Origin: Brevibacterium sp. 'Marine'
GTDB lineage: Bacteria; Actinomycetota; Actinomycetes; Actinomycetales; Brevibacteriaceae
Assembly: GCF_012844365.1 (NCBI RefSeq)
Contig: NZ_CP051626.1
Span: 2,418,001 to 2,482,000, forward strand
DNA length: 64,000 nucleotides
Direction: 5' to 3'
Position 1 is the first letter of the stretch; every line of letters starts with the position of its first letter. This document shows, piece after piece, positions 6,449 to 15,236 of the stretch. Below the pieces are notes generated by a model. It ran no database searches. It was not told where the DNA came from and saw only the letters and a program-made list of their open reading frames with translations. Both the position numbers and the translations under genes were made by a program.

Positions 6449-8559
6449 CCGCCCGCCGAGATCCCCTCATCGGCACGGTGCTCAACGACCGGTACCGCAT
6501 CGATGCCAAGATCGCCCGCGGCGGCATGGCCATGGTCTACCGCGGCACCGACCTGCGTCTCGACCGTGAGATCGCGATCAAGGTCATGCACGAACACCTC
6601 ATCTCCGATGACACCTTCGTCGAACGCTTCCGCCGAGAGGCCATCAACGCCGGTCGCCTCACCCACCCGAACCTCGTGGCCATCCATGATCAGGCCCGCG
6701 ACGGCGATATCGTCTACCTCGTCATGGAATACCTGCCGTCGGTGACGCTGCGCCGTGAGCTCAAGCACCGCGGCACCTTCACCCCCAGACAGGCGATCGT
6801 CGTCCTCGACGCGATCCTCGCCGCACTGGAGGCCGTGCACTCGACGGGCATCATCCACCGTGACCTCAAACCCGACAATGTGCTGCTGGGCACCGACGGT
6901 CAGGTCAAGCTCGCCGACTTCGGTCTGGCGCGCGCCGTGACCACGGCGACGACGACGAAGACCCTCATCGGCACCGTCGGCTATGTTGCTCCCGAACTCG
7001 TCACCCGGGCCGGGGCCGATGCCCGCACCGATCTGTACACGGTCGGCATCATGTTCTACGAGATGCTCACAGGCGCACAGCCCTACCCCGACGATGTGCC
7101 GATCCAGGTCGCCTACCGGCACGTCCACGACACGGTTCCGCCGCCGTCGGAGGTCGTCGCCCGACTGAGCCCGCGCCTGGACGCACTCGTGCTGTGGGCG
7201 ACGTCGAAGGATCCCGAGGACCGCCCTGCCGATGCCGCCGAGTTCCGACTGGCGTTGGCCGAAGCACGTGCGGAGATGACCGAGGCCGAGCTCGACCTCG
7301 GAGATCCGCAGATCGCGGCCGGTGAGCATTCCCCCATGCTCACTGCGAGCATCGATCTCGGCGAGGAAGCGCCGAAGGAGAAGCGCTCCCGCACCGACGA
7401 GATCCCGTATCTCGAAGGCGAAGAGGACGACGCCGAGGCGGACACCGGTGCAGCTGATCTCGACGATGAAGACGACGACCCGGACAATGTCGCCGGTGCG
7501 GCCGCCACGGCTGCGCCCGGAGCCGGAGTCCTCGGTGGCGGTGCCGCAGCGGCCGCGGCCGGAGTCAGCGCCACCGCTGTCTCCCCCGACGCCGATGCTG
7601 CGGACTCCGCCGCTTCCGACGAGCCTGCAGACTCGGACGATTCCGGTGATCGAGAGGACACCGAGGACGAACAGGAATCGAAGGATTCGGAATCCGATCG
7701 CCGCGGCCCGGCCATGATCGTCGCCGGCTCCGCGGCCGCCTCGGCGAGTCCCTCCCCTGTCCGACGCCGCCGACGCCGCATGCTGACGGGACTCGTCGCC
7801 GTGGTCGCGGTTCTCGCTCTGGTCGCCTGGTTCGTCATCGCGAACCTGCCGGCACCGACATCCATCGTCCCCGGCGAACTCGCCGGCAAACCCGTCGACG
7901 AGGTCACCTCGCAGTTGGAGGACAACGACCTCAGGGCCGAGCCGAAGGAAGTCTTCGACGACAAGGTGCCCGCCGGCACGGTCATCGGCACCGAACCCGT
8001 CAGCGGAGCGGAACTCGCCCCCGACTCGTCCGTCACGGTCGTCGTGTCCAAGGGTGAGGAGAAATTCGCTGTGCCGAAGCTCACAGGCATGAGCCGCGAC
8101 GAAGCAGAGGACGCGCTGAAGAAGGTCAGCCTCTCCGTCGGCAAGGTCGAGGAGGAGTACAGCGACACGGTCGCCGAGGACACCGTCATCTCGGCATCGC
8201 AGAAAGCCGGGACGAAGCTGTCGAAGGGCGAGAAGATCGATCTGGTCGTGTCCAAGGGTGTCGCTCCGATCCCGGTTCCCAACGTCGAAGGACTGACCTT
8301 CGACGCTGCCTATGCGACCCTGGCCAAGCGCGGATTCCGCGTCGGCAAGGACGAGGTGTTCTCCGATGACGTGCCCAAGGGCAAGGTCGTCTCGCAGTTC
8401 CCGAAGAGCACCGAGGCGAAGCCGGCGAATTCGCTCATCATCGTCCGCGTGTCCAAGGGCAAGGAGAAGACGGACGACTCCGACTCGAAGGATGAGAAAA
8501 AGGACGATTCCAAGGACAAGAAGTCCGACGACGAGAAGAAGGACGACTCGGACACATAG
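6445..8559 (+). CDS. PknB/PknL-type transmembrane Ser/Thr kinase with PASTA domains
   Basis: 704 residues, GTG start inside the LysM gene's stop. The cytoplasmic kinase domain (about 14-270) has GGMAMVYRG, IAIKVMHEH (catalytic Lys), HRDLKPDN and ADFGLAR motifs. A long acidic and Ala-rich juxtamembrane linker (about 290-440) precedes one membrane helix (about 446-468). Outside are three PASTA repeats (about 471-537, 542-607, 608-672) that bind muropeptide/lipid II-type ligands, and a Lys/Asp tail (KDEKKDDSKDKKSDDEKK). Together with the Rv2175c-like gene and the prenyl synthetase, the position matches pknL of M. tuberculosis, but PknL-type kinases of mycobacteria lack PASTA repeats. Confidence 0.92.
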   Translation: MTARRDPLIGTVLNDRYRIDAKIARGGMAMVYRGTDLRLDREIAIKVMHEHLISDDTFVERFRREAINAGRLTHPNLVAIHDQARDGDIVYLVMEYLPSVTLRRELKHRGTFTPRQAIVVLDAILAALEAVHSTGIIHRDLKPDNVLLGTDGQVKLADFGLARAVTTATTTKTLIGTVGYVAPELVTRAGADARTDLYTVGIMFYEMLTGAQPYPDDVPIQVAYRHVHDTVPPPSEVVARLSPRLDALVLWATSKDPEDRPADAAEFRLALAEARAEMTEAELDLGDPQIAAGEHSPMLTASIDLGEEAPKEKRSRTDEIPYLEGEEDDAEADTGAADLDDEDDDPDNVAGAAATAAPGAGVLGGGAAAAAAGVSATAVSPDADAADSAASDEPADSDDSGDREDTEDEQESKDSESDRRGPAMIVAGSAAASASPSPVRRRRRRMLTGLVAVVAVLALVAWFVIANLPAPTSIVPGELAGKPVDEVTSQLEDNDLRAEPKEVFDDKVPAGTVIGTEPVSGAELAPDSSVTVVVSKGEEKFAVPKLTGMSRDEAEDALKKVSLSVGKVEEEYSDTVAEDTVISASQKAGTKLSKGEKIDLVVSKGVAPIPVPNVEGLTFDAAYATLAKRGFRVGKDEVFSDDVPKGKVVSQFPKSTEAKPANSLIIVRVSKGKEKTDDSDSKDEKKDDSKDKKSDDEKKDDSDT

Positions 8560-8613
8560 GACTCGTCGGTCAGGCACGACGGTCGGTCGGACGGGGTATG
8601 CCGTCGGTCCGAC

Positions 8614-8662
8614 GACAATGCCGGGGGCTCCGCAGAGATTCTGCGGAGCCCCCGGCATTGTC
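8614..8662. terminator. Perfect 23-bp inverted repeat between convergent genes
   Basis: Bases 8614-8636 are fully complementary to 8640-8662, with a 3-nt loop (GAT). The repeat lies between the kinase gene (+) and the DAHP synthase gene (-). It is presumably a bidirectional terminator, though neither side has a T-run. It is much longer than the other terminators in this window. Confidence 0.7.
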
Positions 8663-8673
8663 AGCTGTGGCTG

Positions 8674-10068
8674 TTACTTCCGGCGAGTCAGGTATTCGGC
8701 GACCTGGAACGCCATCTCCAGCGACTGATCGTGGTTGAGGCGCGGGTCGACGAGGGTCTCATAGCGGCGACGCAGACCTTCGTCGTCGATCTCCGTGGCT
8801 CCGCCCATGATCTCGGTGACGTCATCACCGGTGAGTTCGATGTGCAGTCCGCCGGGGATCGTGCCCGCGTCGGCATGGGCGGTGAAGAATCCCTCGACCT
8901 CCGCCATGACGTCTTCGAAGCGGCGGGTCTTGTACCCGGTGTTCGAGGTGATCGTGTTGCCGTGCATCGGGTCGCAGACCCAGGTCACGTGCGGCAGGCG
9001 GTCGCCGATTCCCGACAGCAGGGCCGGCAGCGATTCGCCGATCTGACAGGCACCCATACGGGTGACGAAGGTCAGGCGGCCAGGCTCGGCGTCCGGATCG
9101 AGCTTCTCGGCCAGCGCCAGAGCGTCGTCCGCCGTGGCCGTCGGCCCGAGCTTGACGCCGATGGGGTTGCGCACCTTCGACAGGAAGTCGACGTGGGCAC
9201 CGTCGATCTCGCGCGTGCGTTCACCGATCCACAGGAAGTGGCCGGAGACGTCGTAGGCGTCACCGGTGCGCGAGTCGATGCGGGTCAGTGCCCGTTCGTA
9301 TTCGAGCAGCAGCGCCTCGTGGGCGGCATAGAATTCGGTGGTCTTGAGCGCGTCGAAGTCGGCTCCGCAGGCATCCATGAAGCGGATGGCACGGTCGATC
9401 TCGGCAGCGGTCTGTTCGTAGCGCTGGTAGCCGGGGTTCGAGGCGAGGAAACCGCGGTTCCAATCGTGGACGAACCGCAGATCGGCGAAGCCTCCCTGGG
9501 TGAACGCACGGATGAGATTCAGCGTGGAGGCGGAGATATGGTACGCCTTGAGCAGACGTTCCGGATCGTGACGGCGGGAGTCCTCCGTGAACTCGTAGCC
9601 GTTGACGATATCGCCGCGGAACGACGGCAGGGTGACCCCATCACGCGTCTCCATATCGGCCGAACGCGGCTTCGCGAACTGACCGGCCATGCGGCCGATC
9701 TTGACCACGGGCATCGAACCGCCGTAGGTGAGCACGGCCGCCATCTGCAGAACCGTCTGGACTCGAGCCCGGATCTTGTCCGCCTGGGCTCCGTCGAAGG
9801 ATTCGGCGCAGTCTCCTCCGGCCAGGACGAAGGCCTCACCGCGTGAGGCGGCGCCGATCCGCTGCTTGAGCACATCGGCTTCTCCGGCGAAGACCAGCGG
9901 AGGCGAGCTGCGCAGATCGGTGAGCACCTCGTCGAGGGCGGCGCTGTCGAGATACGTCGGCTGCTGCTTCGGATCCATTTCTCGCCAGTCGTCGAGACCG
10001 CGGAGATTGTCGTGGCCGGCAGCGGCGATTTCTCTGTTGGACAGGACCGGATCGGTGTGGAGACTCAC
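8674..10068 (-). CDS. aroG: Class II 3-deoxy-7-phosphoheptulonate synthase
   Basis: 464 residues. It joins phosphoenolpyruvate and erythrose 4-phosphate, the first step of the shikimate pathway. Class II hallmarks are GEAFVLAGGDCAESFDGAQ (metal-binding Cys), MPVVKIGRMAGQFAKPRS, WIGERTREIDGAHVDFL, MGACQIGESLPALL and CDPMHGNT. The length and N-terminal extension match the M. tuberculosis enzyme (462 aa). The GTG start at 10068 gives that length. No strong ribosome-binding site is visible; GAAAG is the best candidate. It lies 10 bp after the nuclease-family gene, so it may be co-transcribed with the gcvH operon. Confidence 0.93.
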   Translation of the reverse strand: MSLHTDPVLSNREIAAAGHDNLRGLDDWREMDPKQQPTYLDSAALDEVLTDLRSSPPLVFAGEADVLKQRIGAASRGEAFVLAGGDCAESFDGAQADKIRARVQTVLQMAAVLTYGGSMPVVKIGRMAGQFAKPRSADMETRDGVTLPSFRGDIVNGYEFTEDSRRHDPERLLKAYHISASTLNLIRAFTQGGFADLRFVHDWNRGFLASNPGYQRYEQTAAEIDRAIRFMDACGADFDALKTTEFYAAHEALLLEYERALTRIDSRTGDAYDVSGHFLWIGERTREIDGAHVDFLSKVRNPIGVKLGPTATADDALALAEKLDPDAEPGRLTFVTRMGACQIGESLPALLSGIGDRLPHVTWVCDPMHGNTITSNTGYKTRRFEDVMAEVEGFFTAHADAGTIPGGLHIELTGDDVTEIMGGATEIDDEGLRRRYETLVDPRLNHDQSLEMAFQVAEYLTRRK

Positions 10069-10078
10069 TGTTTCACTT

Positions 10079-10564
10079 TCATGGATTTTCGGTACCGGTC
10101 TCGAAGTCCTCGGCCGAGACGTTGTCGAGGAAGTCTCTGAACTGTGCGACTTCCTCTTCATCGGCCTCGGGGGCTTCGATTCCGGATTCTTCAAGCAGTT
10201 GTGTTTCGACGAAGACGGGGCAGTGCGCTGTCAACGCCAGAGCCACCGCGTCCGAGGGGCGCGCGGAGATCGATTTCCCGTCGTTCGTGTGCAGCTCGGC
10301 CAGGAAGATCTGACCGTCCTTGCCGGTGATCGTCACATCCTGCAGCTCGGCGTCGTACTTCTCGAGGACGTCGAGCAGCAGAGCATGCGACATGGGGCGG
10401 GGCGGGGTCAGCCCCCGCTGTGCGATCGACAGCGCATTGGCCTCGATCGCTCCGACCCAGATCGGCAGGTAGTAGGCAGGTTCGCTGGCCTTGAGCAGCA
10501 GAATCGGCTGGTTGGCGGGCATTTCGATGCGGACGCCGACAACCTCGACTTCGACTTTTGACAT
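10079..10564 (-). CDS. Bifunctional nuclease-family protein (DUF151)
   Basis: 161 residues. MPANQPILLLKASEPAYYLPIWVGAIEANALSIAQRG and SARPSDAVALALTAHCPVFV are the conserved DUF151 blocks; the C-terminal 30 residues are acidic. Plant members have DNase/RNase activity, and the bacterial role is unsettled. The M. tuberculosis homologue (Rv1829) lies in the gcvH-garA cluster; here the two MerR regulators of that cluster are missing. The start is preceded by GGGGGA, 3 nt before the ATG. Confidence 0.87.
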   Translation of the reverse strand: MSKVEVEVVGVRIEMPANQPILLLKASEPAYYLPIWVGAIEANALSIAQRGLTPPRPMSHALLLDVLEKYDAELQDVTITGKDGQIFLAELHTNDGKSISARPSDAVALALTAHCPVFVETQLLEESGIEAPEADEEEVAQFRDFLDNVSAEDFETGTENP

Positions 10565-10574
10565 TATCCCCCGG

Positions 10575-11678
10575 TCAGGAGCGCGGACGCTGCTGGAAGA
10601 TCATTCGGAACTTGCCGATCTGCACATCGGCTCCGTTCTGCAGTTCGATGGAGTCGATGAGCTGACGCCCCACATAGGTGCCGTTGAGCGAGCCCGTGTC
10701 GCGCAGCGTGAAACCGCTGGGCGTACGGATGAACTCGGCATGCTTGCGCGAGACGGTGACGTCATCGAGGAAGATGTCGGCGTTCGGGCTGCGGCCCACG
10801 GTGACCACATCGGTGTCGAGCAGAATCTGCGAACCGGAGTCCGGCCCGGAGACGACGACGAGCAGAGCATCGGCGTCCTGCAGACCTTCGAGGTCGGGCA
10901 CCGGGTGGATCTCACCGGTATGCGGATCCAGGATTCCCTGGAACTGCTGGCTGCCCGAATCATTCATCGGATCCTGACCGCCGCCCGTCGGCGCACCCTG
11001 GGGCTGACCGGACTGTGGCTGACCGTACTGACCGGGGCCGGGCTGGCTTCCCTGCTGCTGGTTGGGATCGAACTGACCGTACTGGCCGGCGCCGTTCGAG
11101 CCGTACTGCGGCTGGCCGCCCTGCTGCGGCTGGCCGCCCTGCCGCGGCTGGCCACCCTGCTGCGGCTGGTTTCCGTACTGCGGCTGACCTTGGCTGCCCT
11201 GCGGCTGACCGGATTGCGGCTGGCCGAAGTTCTGCGGCGGATACTGATTCTGCTGAGGCTGATATTGGGGCTGGCCCTGGCTGCCCTGACCCTGTCCGGC
11301 ATAGGGCTGGTTGGCCGGCTGGGACGCACCATAGTTCTGTCCGCCCTGCGGGGTGCCGCCGAACTGCTGACCGTTACCGTACTGTGGTCCGCCCTGGGGC
11401 GTGCCGCCGTAGTTCTGTCCGCCCTGCGGGGTGCCGCCGTAGTTCTGACCGTTGCCGTACTGCGGCGCCTGCGGGGCTCCGTCGGCCGGCTGCTGCCCGA
11501 AGGGCGGAGTGTTCCCCTGGCCGTTCTGGTCGACCTGAGGGTTCATCCGAGTTGCCGACTCGTCACCGCCGTTGCCGTTTCCGGCTCCGAATGGGAACTT
11601 CTTCGACTGCGGGACCTGTCCGTTGTCATACCAGGGCTGCGAGGGAGTCGGACGATTCTGATCGTGATTCTGCGACAT
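10575..11678 (-). CDS. FHA-domain protein with long Gln/Gly/Pro-rich N-terminus
   Basis: 367 residues. The first 240 are low complexity with repeated QYGQPQ-, QGGQPQ- and YGGTPQGGQN-like units. A C-terminal FHA domain (about 275-360) carries TVGRSPNADIFLDDVTVSRKHAEF and DTGSLNGTYVGR, the Arg and Ser/His residues that bind phosphothreonine. It sits in the garA position (after gcvH), but the N-terminal phosphorylation motif of GarA/OdhI (ETTSVF) is not seen, so a GarA-type switch is not supported. The TAATG junction with gcvH implies coupling. It is a possible partner of the PASTA kinase at 6445. Confidence 0.88.
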   Translation of the reverse strand: MSQNHDQNRPTPSQPWYDNGQVPQSKKFPFGAGNGNGGDESATRMNPQVDQNGQGNTPPFGQQPADGAPQAPQYGNGQNYGGTPQGGQNYGGTPQGGPQYGNGQQFGGTPQGGQNYGASQPANQPYAGQGQGSQGQPQYQPQQNQYPPQNFGQPQSGQPQGSQGQPQYGNQPQQGGQPRQGGQPQQGGQPQYGSNGAGQYGQFDPNQQQGSQPGPGQYGQPQSGQPQGAPTGGGQDPMNDSGSQQFQGILDPHTGEIHPVPDLEGLQDADALLVVVSGPDSGSQILLDTDVVTVGRSPNADIFLDDVTVSRKHAEFIRTPSGFTLRDTGSLNGTYVGRQLIDSIELQNGADVQIGKFRMIFQQRPRS

Positions 11679-12082
11679 TACGCCTCCTCGCTCTGAATGA
11701 GCTCTTTGTACGCTTCGCTGTCCATCAGCGATTCGAGCTGTGCGGGGTCACTGAGTTCGACGAGATACATCCACCCGTCCTCGAAAGGCGACGAGTTCAC
11801 GGTCTCAGGTGAATCGTCGAGTGAGTCGTTGACCTCGGTGATGGTCCCCGACACAGGTGCGATCAGGTCCGAGACGCTCTTCGTGCTCTCGACTTCGCCA
11901 CAGGACTCCCCTGCGGTGACCGAGTCCCCGGCTTCAGGCAGGTCGACATAGACGACGTCACCCAGCTGTTCCTGGGCGAAATCAGTGATACCCACACGGA
12001 CTACTGCATTGTCTTCCGTGGTCGCAACCCACTCGTGGTCGCGCGAGTACCGCAAAGATACTGGATAATCCAGATCTGCCAT
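11678..12082 (-). CDS. gcvH: Glycine cleavage system H protein
   Basis: 134 residues. It is the lipoyl carrier of the glycine cleavage complex; the lipoylated Lys is K68 in GEVESTKSVSDLIAPVSG. The motif order (RYSRDHEWV, GITDFAQEQLGDVVYVDLPE, NSSPFEDGWMYLVE) is canonical. The GAGGAG ribosome-binding site lies 6-7 nt before ATG 12082. No gcvP or gcvT is present in the window. It heads a gcvH-FHA-DUF151 operon. Confidence 0.95.
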   Translation of the reverse strand: MADLDYPVSLRYSRDHEWVATTEDNAVVRVGITDFAQEQLGDVVYVDLPEAGDSVTAGESCGEVESTKSVSDLIAPVSGTITEVNDSLDDSPETVNSSPFEDGWMYLVELSDPAQLESLMDSEAYKELIQSEEA

Positions 12083-12111
12083 GTCGACTCCTCTAGTTTG
12101 TCGGTGTACCA

Positions 12112-12117
12112 AGCATA
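12112..12117 (-). promoter_or_regulatory. Probable -10 element of the gcvH operon
   Basis: TATGCT on the minus strand, about 30 bp before the gcvH start, with a poor -35 (TTATGA) 17 bp upstream. A short untranslated leader containing GAGGAG follows. Confidence 0.4.
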
Positions 12118-12251
12118 GCCGCCTGGGCCACGTTCATAACAATCACGAAACGGAAATGTTACTGAGTCACCCTGACAGGCCTCTGCACGTCCCGCTTCTT
12201 CGGTATCTACCTGGGATGATACCTGTTTTTCGAAGGTCACGGAACGCGGTT

Positions 12252-12281
12252 TTGGCAGTTGACCCCCGATCGGTATAAGCT
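12252..12281 (+). promoter_or_regulatory. Promoter of the tRNA-Pro gene
   Basis: TTGGCA (12252-12257) and an overlapping TTGACC (12259-12264) precede TATAAG/TAAGCT (12274-12281). The TTGGCA to TAAGCT spacing is 18 bp. The tRNA begins about 30 bp downstream. Confidence 0.5.
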
Positions 12282-12312
12282 AGTTCTCGTTGCCCACGAG
12301 GGAGTACGGTAA

Positions 12313-12389
12313 CGGGCTATGGCGCAGCTTGGTAGCGCGCTTCACTGGGGGTGAAGAGGTCGTGGGTTCAAATCCCGCTAGCCCGACCA
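12313..12389 (+). tRNA. tRNA-Pro, anticodon GGG
   Basis: The cloverleaf can be drawn by eye. Acceptor stem CGGGCTA (12313-12319) pairs with TAGCCCG (12379-12385), then discriminator A and an encoded CCA. The anticodon arm is CTTCA-CTGGGGG-TGAAG, giving anticodon GGG, and the T-arm contains GGGTTCAAATCCC. It reads CCC (and CCU by wobble) proline codons. The 3' end is not seen repeated nearby, so there is no sign of an integrated element here. Confidence 0.95.
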
Positions 12390-12473
12390 CCAGGGTCACC
12401 ACCCGCTTCTGAGAGAATGTGTCGCCACTTCGTTCATACGAAGGTGCGGCACATTTTTCGTTGCCTGAGAAGA

Positions 12474-13649
12474 TCATCGCTCATCGCTTCGGACGTCCAA
12501 ACGGCGCGCGAAGACCATCGTCAGGATGCCGATGAACACGAGGATGCCCAGACCCCATCGCAGTCCGGCTCCCGTGGCGACGACCCCGACCAGCGGACTC
12601 GTGCCGAGGTAGCCGACTCGCATCAGCCAGTTCACCAGCGTCACTCCCCCGGCCCGGCCGACGCCGGACAGTCGACCGGCCGCGCCGAGTGCACCGGGCA
12701 CGAGCGTCGCCGAGCCGAATCCGAGCGCCCCCATCGAGACGAGCAGCAGAATCGGCTCCGGGGCCGCGATGACGCCGACCCCGCCCAGAGCGATGAGGCC
12801 GCCCCCGAGGCGCGCGATCCGGCCGGCCCCGAACTTCGCCACGAGCACGTCCCCGCTGAACCGTCCGAGGCATTGGCTGCCGATGACGATACTGAAGGCG
12901 ATCCCCGCCGAGGCGGCCGGAACGTCCGCGAGTTCGACCGCGGCCAGCCCCGCCCAGTTGTTCGCAATATCTTCGACCGAGGCACCGCAGATCGCTACGA
13001 TCGCCAACGGCAGCGCCGCCACCATGATCGCTCGCTTCGGGCGGGCCGCCCCATCTTTGCCGCCTCTCCCATCGTCGGCGTCGGAGCCGGCGATCCGTCT
13101 CGGTGAGGCAGAGCCGCCGATGAGGCAACGTCCCACGATGGTGATGAGCACGGTCGCGACGCCGATGAGCGCCAGCCACACCCGCATGTCGGCGCCGGAG
13201 CTGGCGGCTGCGGTCGCAGCGGCTCCGCTGAGCAGTCCCCCGAGGCTCCACAGCGCATGCATCGATGACAGGATCGTGCGACCTGATCTCTCCTGGATGG
13301 AGATGCCGACGACGTTCTGCGCGACGTCGACGATCGCATCGCAGCAGCCCAGCAGGAGGAGGCAGCTCGCCATCATCACACCATTGACCGACCAGACCGT
13401 CGCCGCAGCGGCCGCACCGAGCATCACAGTCCCTCCGATGACGACTCGGTGGGCTCCGAATCGGGCGATGAGCGCGGCAGGCAGGGCCGAGGACAGCAGC
13501 GATCCGGCGGCGAAGCAGGCGACCACGAAGCCGAACTGCCAGGAACTCAGCCCGAGTCGGTCGACCAGCAGCGGATACCACGGCAGGAGAGCCGCGAAGA
13601 CGGCCCCGTTGCCGGTGAAGTAGAGGCCGACTCCGGCCGCGGCCCTCAC
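12474..13649 (-). CDS. MFS transporter, FucP/YfnM-like
   Basis: 391 residues, GTG start. About twelve hydrophobic segments in two halves are separated by a polar loop (GSASPRRIAGSDADDGRGGKDGAARPKR, about residues 185-212). The first half carries LSSALPAALIARFGAHRVVIGG, a loop-2/3 MFS signature, and the second half has FSGDVLVAKFGAGRIARLGG in the matching place. Substrate unknown. The start codon overlaps the stop of the upstream antiporter reading frame by 4 bp (GTGA), so the pair is coupled. The frame also stays open upstream into the frameshifted antiporter, producing a spurious 855-codon fusion frame. Confidence 0.8.
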   Translation of the reverse strand: MRAAAGVGLYFTGNGAVFAALLPWYPLLVDRLGLSSWQFGFVVACFAAGSLLSSALPAALIARFGAHRVVIGGTVMLGAAAAATVWSVNGVMMASCLLLLGCCDAIVDVAQNVVGISIQERSGRTILSSMHALWSLGGLLSGAAATAAASSGADMRVWLALIGVATVLITIVGRCLIGGSASPRRIAGSDADDGRGGKDGAARPKRAIMVAALPLAIVAICGASVEDIANNWAGLAAVELADVPAASAGIAFSIVIGSQCLGRFSGDVLVAKFGAGRIARLGGGLIALGGVGVIAAPEPILLLVSMGALGFGSATLVPGALGAAGRLSGVGRAGGVTLVNWLMRVGYLGTSPLVGVVATGAGLRWGLGILVFIGILTMVFARRLDVRSDER

Positions 13650-15041
13650 GCGGCCTTCGCGGCTTTCGCTGCGCGCAGGTCTCGCCCGGCCAGTCCGAGG
13701 ATCACGAGCGCGAGTAGGACTCCGAGCAGACTCCACCACAGCGAGTCGGCCATGAAGACGAGCACCATCGAGGCGAGGATCGGTGCGAGGCGGCGCAGCG
13801 ACCACCACACATAGCCGCCGAAGCTCGGCATCGCCACGTGCGCCGAATCCGCGACGGATTTGACCATGAAGTTCGGTCCGTTGCCGATGTAGGTGATGGC
13901 CCCGCCCATGACGGCTCCGAGCGAGACCGCGATGAGCAGGGTCTCGGACACCCGCCACTCTCGGTTCGCCGGGCACCTGAGCGGCCATCTCGAAGAAGGT
14001 GACATAGGTCGGGGCGTTGTCGAGGACGGAGGAGAGACCGCCGGTGAAGACGAATAGGGAGATCTCGCCCAGCGGGATCTTGTGGGCGTGGGCGACCTGG
14101 CCGAGGTAGGCCAGGGCCGGCATCATCGTGAGGAAGATGCCGATGAAGAGCGCTCCGACCTCGAGGATCGGCGTCCACGTGAACTTGTTGAGGTTGAACC
14201 GGGCACCGCGATCACCGACGAGGAACGACGTCGCCGCGGAGACGAGCATGACGAGTTCGCGCCACGGCACGAAGTCCGAAGCACTCGCATGTCCCATGTC
14301 GATCGCGTGCAGGTCGACCGAGGGGACGAACGCGACGGCGACGATGATGATCGCCAGGAACAGCAGACCGCTGGCACCGCGCAGGCCGAGTTTCGTCGCA
14401 TGCTCGGCGTCCTTGGCCAGGGCCTCGACCGGTTCCTTCGCATACATCTTCGTATCGAGGGCGAAGTAGCTGATGAGCAGCAGAGCGTTGACGAACAGCC
14501 AGTACGGCCACAGCCCGAACGTCCATTCGAAGGGGACTCCACGCAGCATGCCGAGGAACAGCGGCGGATCGCCCAGTGGGGTGAGCAGACCACCGCAGTT
14601 CGCGACGATGAAGATCGTGTAGATGACCGTGTGAGTGCGGTGCCTGCGGTCCTGGTTCGTGTTGAGGATCGGGCGGATGAGCAGCATCGCCGCGCCGGTG
14701 GTGCCGATGAACGAGGCGAGCACACCGCCGACGGCGAGGAAGATCGTGTTGTTCCGCGGTGTCGCCTTGATGTCGCCGACGAGGAAGATCCCGCCCGAGG
14801 CGACGAAGAGGCTGCCGATGAGCATGATGAATTGGAAGTACTCGAGCAGCGCGTGGATGACGGTCGTCGTCTCCCCGCTGAGCAGGAACCACACGGCGAT
14901 CGGCACGCCGAGGATGAGGGCGACGATGAGCTTGACGAGGTTGCGGTCCCAGATCTTCTCCGTGGCGGGGATGAGCGGGAGCACCGCGATGCATCCGAGA
15001 AGCAGAACGAACGGAATGATGCTCCACCAGGCCACGACCAT
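13646..15041 (-). pseudogene. Frameshifted sodium:proton antiporter / CitMHS_2-type transporter
   Basis: Frame one starts at ATG 15041 (AAAGGAG 8 nt upstream) and encodes MVVAWWSIIPFVLLLGC through TYVTFFEMAAQVPGEPRVAG, with multiple membrane helices, FIGTTGAAMLLIRPILN and NCGGLLTPLGDPPLFLG typical of the NhaD/CitMHS-like ion transporters. From about 13955 the homologous sequence continues in another frame as VSETLLIAVSLGAVMGGAITYIGNGPNFMVKS to TGA at 13646-13648. Restoring two bases at GGTGTCCGAG (giving ...GVSETLL) would repair one 465-residue protein. It may be a true pseudogene, a sequencing error or programmed shifting. No slippery heptamer was noticed. Confidence 0.75.
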
Positions 15042-15236
15042 CCGAGGACTCCTTTACTCACTGTCGACGAGCAGCCTCGTCCCGTCGACCTTGACGCAGT
15101 CTCACTCTACTGAATTCGTACACCGCTTCGGATCACGGTCTGCCGCACGGACGCTGCTTGTCGCACGGACGCAGAGAGCCTCGGACGAAGATCGTTCAGT
15201 TCGCCGAAGCGGTCGGCAAGTCAGCAGGGGTGCCGT

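Noticed and set aside
11000..11550. Plus-strand frames through the FHA protein's repeat region
   Set aside because: They give Leu- or Arg-rich low-complexity products that arise from the Gln/Gly/Pro repeat on the opposite strand.
12313..12480. tRNA-Pro as an attachment site of an integrated element
   Set aside because: No integrase follows and no repeat of the tRNA 3' end was seen. The neighbouring genes look chromosomal.
12474..15041. A single 855-residue antiporter-MFS fusion protein
   Set aside because: The middle is a frameshifted reading of the antiporter C-terminus (Arg/His-rich, no membrane helices), while the correct continuation lies in another frame and ends with a GTGA overlap at the MFS start.
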